This document shows, one piece after another, positions 8,191 to 14,709 of a stretch of 41,061 nucleotides of DNA; within the stretch, counting starts at the first letter, position 1, and each line of letters begins with the position of its first letter. The stretch comes from CAYSPG01 sp964432885 (GTDB taxonomy: Bacteria > Bacteroidota > Bacteroidia > AKYH767-A > OLB10). The notes beneath the pieces were generated by a model. That model was not told the DNA's origin. It saw nothing but the letters and a program-made list of their open reading frames with translations, and made no database searches. The stretch spans positions 1 through 41,061 of the forward strand of contig CAYSPG010000029.1 of the NCBI GenBank assembly GCA_964432885.1. Reading direction: 5' to 3'. The translations under genes and the position numbers were made by a program.

Positions 8191-8309
8191 TTCACTTAAT
8201 CCTAAACCCTCAATCCTAAATCCCTTTTTCAACCACTAAGGCACTAAGTACACTAAGGCACACTAAATTTTTTTTACTTAATCCTAAACCCTTACTCCTA
8301 AATCCTTCC
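8191..8309. repeat. Intergenic repeat phrases between the two TPR-DHp genes
   Basis: Two copies of the phrase acttaatcctaaaccct, each followed by a cctaaatcc end (about 8192-8223 and 8277-8307), bracket a ggcactaagtacactaaggc stretch (8230-8265). The first phrase resembles 2845-2870, after the intact TPR kinase. The aaggcac phrase recurs inverted near 14625-14650. No gene or clear terminator is seen here. Confidence 0.5.
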
Positions 8310-8310
8310 A

Positions 8311-10470
8311 TCATGCGCTTTGTTTTCTTGTTTGTGCCAGCACATCTTTTACAATCTCGTTGGCGGTTACACCATTGTTGTTTATTTCAATCAGGTTGGT
8401 TTTTAATTGCTGCAATATGAAATTTTTTTCTGTCTCTTCCGATAAGTTTTCGTATTGCTTTACTAACTGCTCTCCTTGTGGTGAGAGGGTTTTTATTTTT
8501 CCAATTGGGTCTTTTATGCGATGCGCTACATCCGATGTCATTTTTCCTAATGCGGCAAGTTTGCCTTGCTGCACCAACTGTTGCTGGGTAGTTTGTAAAT
8601 GCTCTAATGTTTTTTCAATTTCCTTATTTGATTTTGTTTTGCTGATGTATGCGTTAACTATAAAGCCAATAAACACCAGTACCAGTGTGCAGCCTGCAAT
8701 TAAAATATTGCGTTGTGTTTTTTGTTTTTTTATTTCTGATTGGTGCAGGGCTTTATCTTTTTGGAGAGAGGCTATTTGCTGTTCCTGTTTTTCGTTGTCG
8801 TATTGCAACTGCAGGTTTATTACAGCATTCATGTTGTTGGTGCTCAATAACGAATCTCTTGTTTCGCTGTACATTTTGTAATAATGCATTGCAGAGTCGG
8901 TGTTACCCACTTCTTCGTATGTTTTGCTTAACAAGGAACATGCTTCGTTTACTAAATACAGGTCTCCTGATTCTTTATAGTTATTAACGGCATTGGTAAA
9001 ACTTTCAATTGCAATTTTATTACGATGTGCAGGGTTTATTCCCCATTTTTTTAAAACTGCATCGGTAGCGCCCTTTATTGCTCTGGCTTTAACATTATTT
9101 AAGTACACCAACCCAAAAGTTGCCTTTTCTGATGGGTTGGTTTCCTTTGCTTTTTCAAGGTATTCAAATGCCTTATTATAATCACCGGTAAGTATGCTTA
9201 GTTCGGCTAATGAGAAATAGGCAACGCAAAGCCTTGAAGTGTTTTTTGTTTCGAGGGCAAGCTTTATTGCTGTTTTGTAATTTTCTTCTGCTTGGGCATA
9301 CTGGTTTTCTTCCATCGAAATCATTGCAATGGTGTGGTAGCAGAAAATTAAATTTTCTTTGTTTCCGGCAGCAAGCTCTTTTGCTTTATTCAAGTACTCC
9401 AAAGCCTTTTTGTAGTTTTTTAATTCGTAATACAATCCACCAAGATTGCTTACCAATCCCGACTGAAGGGAACGGTTGTTTATGCTTTCGGCAATGCGCA
9501 ATGATGTAAGGTAATTTTCAATAGCATTTTTATAATCGGAAGTCATGTAATATACATTACCAATTGATGTATATGCATTAGAAATTACCAGGCTGTTTCC
9601 CTCACTCATTGCTATTTTTAATCCCATGTTGGCATAATAAAGCTGGCTGTCGTACTGGGCAATGTACATAAATGTATTGCCTAATGTTGCATACGAATTA
9701 GCGAGTCCACACCTATTGTTTATCTTAGTAAAGGCAGCAATCGATTTATTAAAAAATTCGAATGATGGTTTTATGTCTCTTGACATATAATAATAGCTCA
9801 GGCTAAGATAAACACGCGCAATGCCGTCATCATTTTTTGTTTGGGTAAAAAGTGCCAGCGCATCATCGTTCAGTTTTTTTCGTTCATCTCCACTTTTTAA
9901 AAGCGAGAGGTTAAGGTAATTTTCGGCAAGCCCATCGGCATTATTTATGGCTTTGTTTATTTTAATTGACTGCTTCAGCAAATCTTCTTCCTCGGTAATC
10001 TTTACCAGGTTAAAAAAGTGCATGGCTTTATTATTATATGCCACTGCAAGCTGCTTTTGGTTGTTGAGTTCTTGTGCAAGTGCTATGGCATGGTTGGCAT
10101 AAAGCACACCTGTATCAACATGAAACCATTGGTACAGGTTTGAGATTTTATTGAACAACTCCAATTTGCGGTTGTCATTATCGTTGTAAGCGTTGGTAAT
10201 TTTAATAAGGCTGTCGAGCTGTGTGCGCTGGGCAAACAAATTTGTTGTTGCAAAAAAGAAAAGTGTAGTAAGAATAAAAACATATCGCTGAGGTGCGCTG
10301 AGAAAGGGAGTCCCGAAGCATCGGGACGCGGAGAAAAACTCTGCGTCCCGATGCTTCGGGACTCTTTTTACTCTGTGTAGCTCTGCGACACTCTTTCTAC
10401 GCCCCCAAAACCTGCCTCCCCATAATTGGGGAGGAAAAACCAAACCGGCAAAATCATTTATTTTCTTCAC
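8311..10470 (-). CDS. Second TPR protein with orphan DHp domain, no ATPase domain
   Basis: The 719-aa product has TPR units (about 100-530; NAYTSIGNVYYMTSDYKNAI and similar), a coiled coil, a membrane segment (about 590-609) and a DHp domain with H650 in SDVAHRIKDPIGK, and ends at AQTRKQSA. It is a paralog of the product of 5945-8185; the last 364 bp of homology are identical. The only frame start is a GTG at 10470. The first 60 or so codons run through two dispersed repeats (10415-10434 and 10282-10391) before the hydrophobic signal sequence YVFILTTLFFFATTNLFAQ. The mature protein clearly begins near QRTQLDS; the true start codon is uncertain. A TATATTTG element at 10490-10497 supports transcription from just upstream. 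Function is inferred as for its paralog: a phosphate acceptor or dimer partner. Confidence 0.87.
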   Translation of the reverse strand: MKKINDFAGLVFPPQLWGGRFWGRRKSVAELHRVKRVPKHRDAEFFSASRCFGTPFLSAPQRYVFILTTLFFFATTNLFAQRTQLDSLIKITNAYNDNDNRKLELFNKISNLYQWFHVDTGVLYANHAIALAQELNNQKQLAVAYNNKAMHFFNLVKITEEEDLLKQSIKINKAINNADGLAENYLNLSLLKSGDERKKLNDDALALFTQTKNDDGIARVYLSLSYYYMSRDIKPSFEFFNKSIAAFTKINNRCGLANSYATLGNTFMYIAQYDSQLYYANMGLKIAMSEGNSLVISNAYTSIGNVYYMTSDYKNAIENYLTSLRIAESINNRSLQSGLVSNLGGLYYELKNYKKALEYLNKAKELAAGNKENLIFCYHTIAMISMEENQYAQAEENYKTAIKLALETKNTSRLCVAYFSLAELSILTGDYNKAFEYLEKAKETNPSEKATFGLVYLNNVKARAIKGATDAVLKKWGINPAHRNKIAIESFTNAVNNYKESGDLYLVNEACSLLSKTYEEVGNTDSAMHYYKMYSETRDSLLSTNNMNAVINLQLQYDNEKQEQQIASLQKDKALHQSEIKKQKTQRNILIAGCTLVLVFIGFIVNAYISKTKSNKEIEKTLEHLQTTQQQLVQQGKLAALGKMTSDVAHRIKDPIGKIKTLSPQGEQLVKQYENLSEETEKNFILQQLKTNLIEINNNGVTANEIVKDVLAQTRKQSA
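8331..8694. repeat. 364-bp direct repeat, copy 2 (DHp-coding block)
   Basis: This is the identical partner of 5965-6328, covering the 3-prime part of the second TPR-DHp gene. Confidence 0.9.
10282..10391. repeat. Family A palindromic element, copy 3
   Basis: The element starts atatcgctgag (10282-10292) and ends ctctgcgac (10381-10389). Inside are two facing copies of the gtcccgaagcatcgggac palindrome (10310-10327 and about 10345-10362). It is read as N-terminal codons of the second TPR-DHp gene, in the same position as copy 2. Confidence 0.75.
10415..10434. repeat. Hairpin repeat cctccccataattggggagg
   Basis: A perfect 7-bp stem with a 6-base loop. It is read in frame as part of the extended N-terminus of the second TPR-DHp gene, upstream of the family A element. 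The same repeat type occurs at 609-624 and 2779-2795. Confidence 0.6.
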
Positions 10471-10489
10471 AAAAAAAGGTTGCTTTCTA

Positions 10490-10497
10490 CAAATATA
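10490..10497 (-). promoter_or_regulatory. Putative Bacteroidota -7 promoter element TATATTTG
   Basis: On the minus strand TATATTTG fits the TAnnTTTG consensus exactly and lies 19 bases upstream of the GTG at 10470. No TTG at the usual -33 spacing is seen, so the call is tentative. If real, the mRNA starts above both repeats that form the odd N-terminus. Confidence 0.35.
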
Positions 10498-10776
10498 GGT
10501 TTACGTTATTTTATCATTTCCCTCTCAAAATTGGGTGCACTAAGATATATTTTTTTTGAAAAGGAATAAAAAATACAACATACAAGTGCTGCCGGTAGCC
10601 TGATGCAATAAAAAACCTCCTCCCCATAAATGGGGATTGACGGGCTTTGTTTTGCACACCACTTTTGTTGCGTTATTTAAAATGAATAACAACGTTCGTT
10701 GAAAAAAAATAATGCCGGTGGCGATAAAATGTAAAACCCGATTAAGATAATACGCTAACAAAGGATGATAAAATCC
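10498..10776. other. Gene-free spacer before the tandem array
   Basis: Together with the array this makes a stretch of about 670 bases without a credible gene. It holds a hairpin of the tcctcccc...gggga type near 10618-10633 and a small inverted repeat aggat...atcct around 10763-10776 at the array edge. I see no conserved ORF or RNA. Confidence 0.5.
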
Positions 10777-11088
10777 TTTACGGGAAAGGAATAGCGTCTT
10801 CTTACATAAGAAAACACATTTACGGGAAAGGAATAGCATTTTCTTATATAAGAAAACGCATTTACGGGAAAGGAATAGCATTTTCTTATATAAGAAAACG
10901 CATTTACGGGAAAGGAATAGCATCTTCTTACATAAGAAAGCGCATTTACGGGAAAGGAATAACATCTTCTTACATAAGAAAACGCATTTACGGGAAAGAA
11001 ATAGCATCTTCTTACATAAGAAAACGCATTTACGGGAAAGAAATAACATCTTCTTATATAAGAGAACGCATTTACGGGAAAGGAATAA
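10777..11088. repeat. Tandem array of a 42-bp unit, seven full copies plus a partial one
   Basis: Copies start at 10777, 10819, 10861, 10903, 10945, 10987 and 11029, with a truncated eighth at 11071. Each unit starts tttacgggaaaggaatagc and contains the palindrome ttcttanataagaa with the centre varying between C and T. Substitutions are few (g/a at two sites, c/t at three), so the array is young. Because 42 is a multiple of three, a 169-codon minus-strand frame stays open through it; its product is a bare 14-residue repeat (FLSRKCVFLCKKML) and I do not call it a gene. The array ends about 54 bases before the next gene. Confidence 0.9.
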
Positions 11089-11141
11089 TTCGTACTAACA
11101 ATAAAAATAAATAAAACAACAACTAATTAACTCTAAACAAC

Positions 11142-12101
11142 ATGATTGAACTAATTAAGTACTTCAAAATTTTGTTTTTAAGCACCAAGCTTAGCAACGA
11201 CAGGTTAAAGTCCTTTACCCAGGACCACATACAAAGGCTTACCGAAAACAACCCGGCAGGGGTGTTTAATACCATACTTGCCGCCATAACCGCTGCCTAC
11301 ACCAATTACTTTGGCGATGTTACCAGCGAAAGCCAAAACCAGGCCGTACAGGAAGGCAAAACAATTGCCAAAGACGAAAGCCGTCAAAAACTTGAGCAAA
11401 ACATAAGCGAAAATGAAAAACTTATTGCTTATACCTACCGCAGCAACAGGTCACTATACGAAGAGTTTTATCCGCTTGGAATTACCGAATACAACAATGC
11501 CGACAGCAGCCAGTTTACAACCATTACCGAGCGTTACAGGCTGGTGCTTGTAGCGCATGCTGCCGACTTTCCGGCAGCGTTTAAAGATGACTTTGATATA
11601 TTGCTTGAAAAGTACAATACCGACCTTGCGGCACAGCTTGCCGCCAAAGGCAACGTAGCCAGCGAGCGCAGCGATATTGCCACCACCCGCCCTGTATTGG
11701 CAAAACAATTAACCAAAAATCTTTTAACCATTGCGCTGCAGTTTTTGGGTGATGAAACAAAGTGTGCTGTGTATTTTGACCAAACCATCCTTGACGCAGC
11801 CTTCCGCGAAAGCGAGCGCAAGATTGCTGCCGAGCTTAACCCCGGTGAAACCAAACTTACTTTTGATAATGTATCAAAAGGCGAACTGCAGATACGCCTT
11901 AAAAACACGGGCGAAGATGAGCTGAACTTTGGTTTTACCGATGCCGAGGATACACCCATTGCTTCCGGCACAAACCCCGTACTCCCTGGACAAACCGTTA
12001 CAAAAAGCGCTGCCGAATTTGGCTGGACTACGGTAAACAAATATTTAAACGTAACCAACAATAAAGAAGTAGCCGGAAATTTTGTGGTAGAGAAAATATA
12101 A
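11142..12101 (+). CDS. Uncharacterised 319-aa protein
   Basis: I do not recognise the family. There is no signal peptide or membrane segment. Residues 1 to about 225 look helical and charged, with an Ala-rich central part (LAAITAAYTNYFG, VLVAHAADFPAAF, DLAAQLAAKGNVA). Residues about 226-319 look beta-rich with a possible Ig-like or carbohydrate-binding fold (TKLTFDNVSKGELQIRL, ...VLPGQTVTKSAAEFGW...). Codon use is richer in G+C than in the kinase genes. The gene stands between the 42-bp array and the beta-helix genes. It is a real gene by codon pattern and length, but its function is unknown. Confidence 0.8.
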   Translation: MIELIKYFKILFLSTKLSNDRLKSFTQDHIQRLTENNPAGVFNTILAAITAAYTNYFGDVTSESQNQAVQEGKTIAKDESRQKLEQNISENEKLIAYTYRSNRSLYEEFYPLGITEYNNADSSQFTTITERYRLVLVAHAADFPAAFKDDFDILLEKYNTDLAAQLAAKGNVASERSDIATTRPVLAKQLTKNLLTIALQFLGDETKCAVYFDQTILDAAFRESERKIAAELNPGETKLTFDNVSKGELQIRLKNTGEDELNFGFTDAEDTPIASGTNPVLPGQTVTKSAAEFGWTTVNKYLNVTNNKEVAGNFVVEKI

Positions 12102-12111
12102 AAAAGGATAA

Positions 12112-12282
12112 AGCCCCCTAACCCCCGAAGGAGGAACAACAACAATAAAACAAAAAATATAATTCACAATAAAACAAAAACGCACTGCCGCAATCCCCTC
12201 CCCTTGGGGGAGGGTTAGGGTGGGGCTTAAACAAACAAAAAACAAACACGCTTCTTATCCCCCCTTTGGGGGTTAGGGGGCC
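12112..12282. repeat. Three G/C-rich palindromic repeats in one spacer
   Basis: Between the 319-aa gene and the first beta-helix gene lie three related units: agccccctaacccccgaagg (12112-12131), tcccctccccttgggggagg (about 12195-12214, followed by gttagggtggggc) and tcccccctttgggggttagg (12259-12278). They stand out in an otherwise A-rich spacer. Each can form a hairpin with C and G arms. Short ORFs on the minus strand here are translations of these repeats. Confidence 0.65.
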
Positions 12283-12297
12283 CAAACAAACAATAAA

Positions 12298-13329
12298 ATG
12301 ACACACAAATTAAAATTAATTACCCTGCTGCTTGGCATAACCACAGCAGCCAGCGCGACAGTGCGCACCGTTAACAACATTAGCGGAGGGCAGTACGCCA
12401 CCATCGAAGCAGCCGTGGTGGCATCAGCCATTAACGATACCGTTTATATCTGCGGCAGCAACACAGCCTACCTGCCGCCATCAACCCGAAAGGATGGAAT
12501 TACTTTTATAGGCACTGGATTTAATGTGCAAAAGCAAAGTCCCGTAAAAAGTACCATTTTAGCAAACCAGGTTTTTAATGTTGGAAACAACAACAGGCTT
12601 ATAGGGCTTGTGCTGGGTGGTGGCACCACCATTTCGTTTGTAAACTACACTGGCAGCCTTACCCTTGAACGCTGTTTTGGCAGTGGTGTGCTTACCAACC
12701 CCAACGGCCCCGGGGGTAACCTTTACAACCTGATTGTAAATAATTGTGTGTGGAATAATGTAATTACAAACGGCAACAGCGGCCAAATTTACAATGCGCT
12801 TATATCACACAGCATGTTTTACTATTCAAGCAGCAATTATCCATTTGCAGCATTTTATAACGTAGGCTCGGTATTGGTTGATTACTGTACGTTTTATAAT
12901 TACTCAGGTGCTGCCAACAGCATTTTTGGCGGAGCTCCCTCAGGCGGATTTACGTTTAACAACAGTGTTTTTTACAATTGCTTTCCGGGCAATAACATAA
13001 GCACCTTTACCTATAACTACAACATGGCGCCCATTGCACTTACCGGGGCCACCAACATAAACAGCAGCACATGGCCCTTTGTGCAGGCGCAGGCAACTAC
13101 TACTACCGCCAGCTACGATTTTGCATGGGATTATAATTTGCTCACCTCATCACCCGGCCACAACACCAGTGCCGATGGAAACGACAGAGGTATTTATGGT
13201 GGCATCATCCCGTTTCAATGGGACGGTGAACCTGCCATACCGCAAATAGATATTATGACAACTACCGGCACGCAATTCGCTCCGGGCGGAAGCATGCAGA
13301 TAAATTTTCAATCATCAGTGCAGGATTAA
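12298..13329 (+). CDS. Secreted beta-helix-like protein, paralog 1
   Basis: The 343-aa protein has a signal peptide (1 to about 20, ending ASA). The mature start TVRTVNNISGGQYATIEAAV is shared with the next two genes. The body has short Asn/Gly-rich beta repeats (LIVNNCVWNNVITNGNSG, ALISHSMFYYSSS), as in right-handed parallel beta-helix (pectate-lyase fold) proteins, followed by SSPGHNTSADGNDRGIYGG. It ends in GEPAIPQIDIM... and SMQINFQSSVQD. It has no T9SS sorting domain, unlike paralog 3, so it may stay in the periplasm or leave by another path. Substrate or role is unknown; polysaccharide binding or a structural surface role is plausible for the fold. Confidence 0.82.
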   Translation: MTHKLKLITLLLGITTAASATVRTVNNISGGQYATIEAAVVASAINDTVYICGSNTAYLPPSTRKDGITFIGTGFNVQKQSPVKSTILANQVFNVGNNNRLIGLVLGGGTTISFVNYTGSLTLERCFGSGVLTNPNGPGGNLYNLIVNNCVWNNVITNGNSGQIYNALISHSMFYYSSSNYPFAAFYNVGSVLVDYCTFYNYSGAANSIFGGAPSGGFTFNNSVFYNCFPGNNISTFTYNYNMAPIALTGATNINSSTWPFVQAQATTTTASYDFAWDYNLLTSSPGHNTSADGNDRGIYGGIIPFQWDGEPAIPQIDIMTTTGTQFAPGGSMQINFQSSVQD

Positions 13330-13332
13330 AAT

Positions 13333-13422
13333 ATATCGCAGAGTGCCGCAGAGAAAAAAGAGTTACGCTGAGTTTAATCTCTGCGCCTCTCTGCGAAATA
13401 CCTCTGCGAACCTCAGCGACAC
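13333..13422. repeat. Family A related element, copy 4 (lacks the inner palindrome)
   Basis: The left end atatcgcagag (13333-13343) and right end cctcagcgacac (13411-13422) are inverted. The inside has several ctctgcg and cgcagag words but not the gtcccgaagc palindrome. It fills the spacer between paralogs 1 and 2; an N-terminal extension of paralog 2 into it (from 13343) is spurious. Confidence 0.65.
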
Positions 13423-13453
13423 AAAAATAATTAAACAACTAAAAAAAATAAAA

Positions 13454-14560
13454 ATGAAAAAGAAACTAATCATCACAATAGCTGCAATAGCAGCAACAAC
13501 ATTTGCAAACGCAACAGTGCGTACGTTAAATAATAATAACCCGAGCCCGGGGCAGTACACTACCTACGCTGCTGCTGAGGCTGCATCATCTCAAAACGAT
13601 ACCATTTATGTAAGTGGCTCGCCAATAAGTTATGGTGATATTACTGTAACCAAATACAACATTATGATTATGGGAACAGGGCATAATCCGCAAAAGCAAA
13701 ATCCTTTAATTAGTGAGTTCAAAGATATTGCGTCAACTACTGTTGGCCAGATAAGAATTGATGGTATCAAATGCAGATGGATTAGACTTGAACCTGCATT
13801 TGGAGCGGCAGCTTTGTTTGTAAGCAATTCCTATATTGAAACTTACCCGAAAATAACGACCACCAATTTTGATGGCGCAATGTATTTGGATAATAACATT
13901 ATTAATGGTTTAATTTCGACTGGGGGTTCTTATACCTATGGTATAATGGCAATAGTTCAAGGATTAACAAATGTTTTTACAGGAATAATTAGAAATAATA
14001 TAATTGGAGGAAGTATTTATGTAGCTGATGGACTAAGTAGTTCCCCACAATCTATTGACGGATGTATTTTTACAAATAATATTTTTATTAACTCTGGGGG
14101 GCCATCAACAGGAAACCTTTTCAGCCTACACAATGGCTATTTTCATAGTTTATTTAACAACAATATAATTTTAGGTTTTGTTGACCATAATATCAATACT
14201 TTATATGCAGGTACCAATACCACTTCGTATGATAATAATTTAATTTACCCTGGTTCGTTTGTTCCTGCCTTGCCCAATAGTAGTGGAACTATCTTTTCCA
14301 ATCCCTTGTTCGTAAATTATTCTTGTCCTTCCTGGAATTGTGTTTCCAATACAGCTTACGACTTCCACCTTCAAACCTCCTCCCCCGGTCATAACGCAGG
14401 AACCGATGGTACTGATATTGGTCCTTACGGAGGCCCTTATGGAGGCACTTTTACAACCTATGGTGAGCCGCACATACCCCAAATGAAACAAATGAACATG
14501 CCTGCCACCGTAGTAAGCGGGCAAACGTTTAATGTAAATGTAATCAGCACGGTTAAGTAA
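13454..14560 (+). CDS. Secreted beta-helix-like protein, paralog 2
   Basis: The 368-aa protein starts MKKKLIITIAAIAATTFANA, a standard signal peptide; I reject the longer frame from 13343 because it reads through a dispersed repeat. The mature start TVRTLNNNNPSPGQYTTYAA matches paralogs 1 and 3. The middle is AT-rich at DNA level and gives Asn/Ile-rich short repeats (IIRNNIIGGSIYVADG, IFTNNIFINSGGP) that fit a parallel beta-helix. The end has SSPGHNAGTDGTDIGPYGG, then GEPHIPQMKQMNMP and SGQTFNVNVISTVK. There is no T9SS sorting domain. Its role is unknown and probably linked to its two neighbours. Confidence 0.83.
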   Translation: MKKKLIITIAAIAATTFANATVRTLNNNNPSPGQYTTYAAAEAASSQNDTIYVSGSPISYGDITVTKYNIMIMGTGHNPQKQNPLISEFKDIASTTVGQIRIDGIKCRWIRLEPAFGAAALFVSNSYIETYPKITTTNFDGAMYLDNNIINGLISTGGSYTYGIMAIVQGLTNVFTGIIRNNIIGGSIYVADGLSSSPQSIDGCIFTNNIFINSGGPSTGNLFSLHNGYFHSLFNNNIILGFVDHNINTLYAGTNTTSYDNNLIYPGSFVPALPNSSGTIFSNPLFVNYSCPSWNCVSNTAYDFHLQTSSPGHNAGTDGTDIGPYGGPYGGTFTTYGEPHIPQMKQMNMPATVVSGQTFNVNVISTVK

Positions 14561-14709
14561 TTATAAAGGATACAGGATTCAGGGGATAGGATTTAGTGTC
14601 CCGATAGCTATCGGGATAGTGTCCCTTGGTGTCCTTGTGCCTTAGTGGTAAAAAAACATATCGCTGAGTAGGGTTGAGATTTTCCTCTGCGGTTAAAAAA
14701 ACAAACACC
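14561..14709. repeat. Spacer assembled from several dispersed repeats
   Basis: In order it holds an inverted tatcctgaatcc-type phrase (about 14567-14595), the perfect 18-bp palindrome tcccgatagctatcggga (14599-14616), an inverted version of the aaggcac/cactaagg phrase (about 14620-14650), and a short family A remnant (atatcgctgag 14658-14668 to cctctgcgg 14684-14692). An upstream in-frame start at 14674 would read the remnant and is rejected. Confidence 0.6.

Noticed and set aside
10540..11049. 169-codon minus-strand ORF through the 42-bp array
   Set aside because: Two thirds of it is a direct translation of the tandem repeat, which stays open only because the unit is a multiple of three; the rest shows no conserved protein features.
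10777..11088. CRISPR array
   Set aside because: Repeats are contiguous 42-bp units with no unique spacers, and no cas genes are nearby.
12045..12306. Short minus-strand ORFs (66 and 62 codons)
   Set aside because: They are translations of G/C-rich palindromic repeats and the end of the 319-aa gene.
13343..13453. N-terminal extension of beta-helix paralog 2
   Set aside because: The extra 37 residues come from a dispersed repeat; the ATG at 13454 opens a perfect signal peptide.
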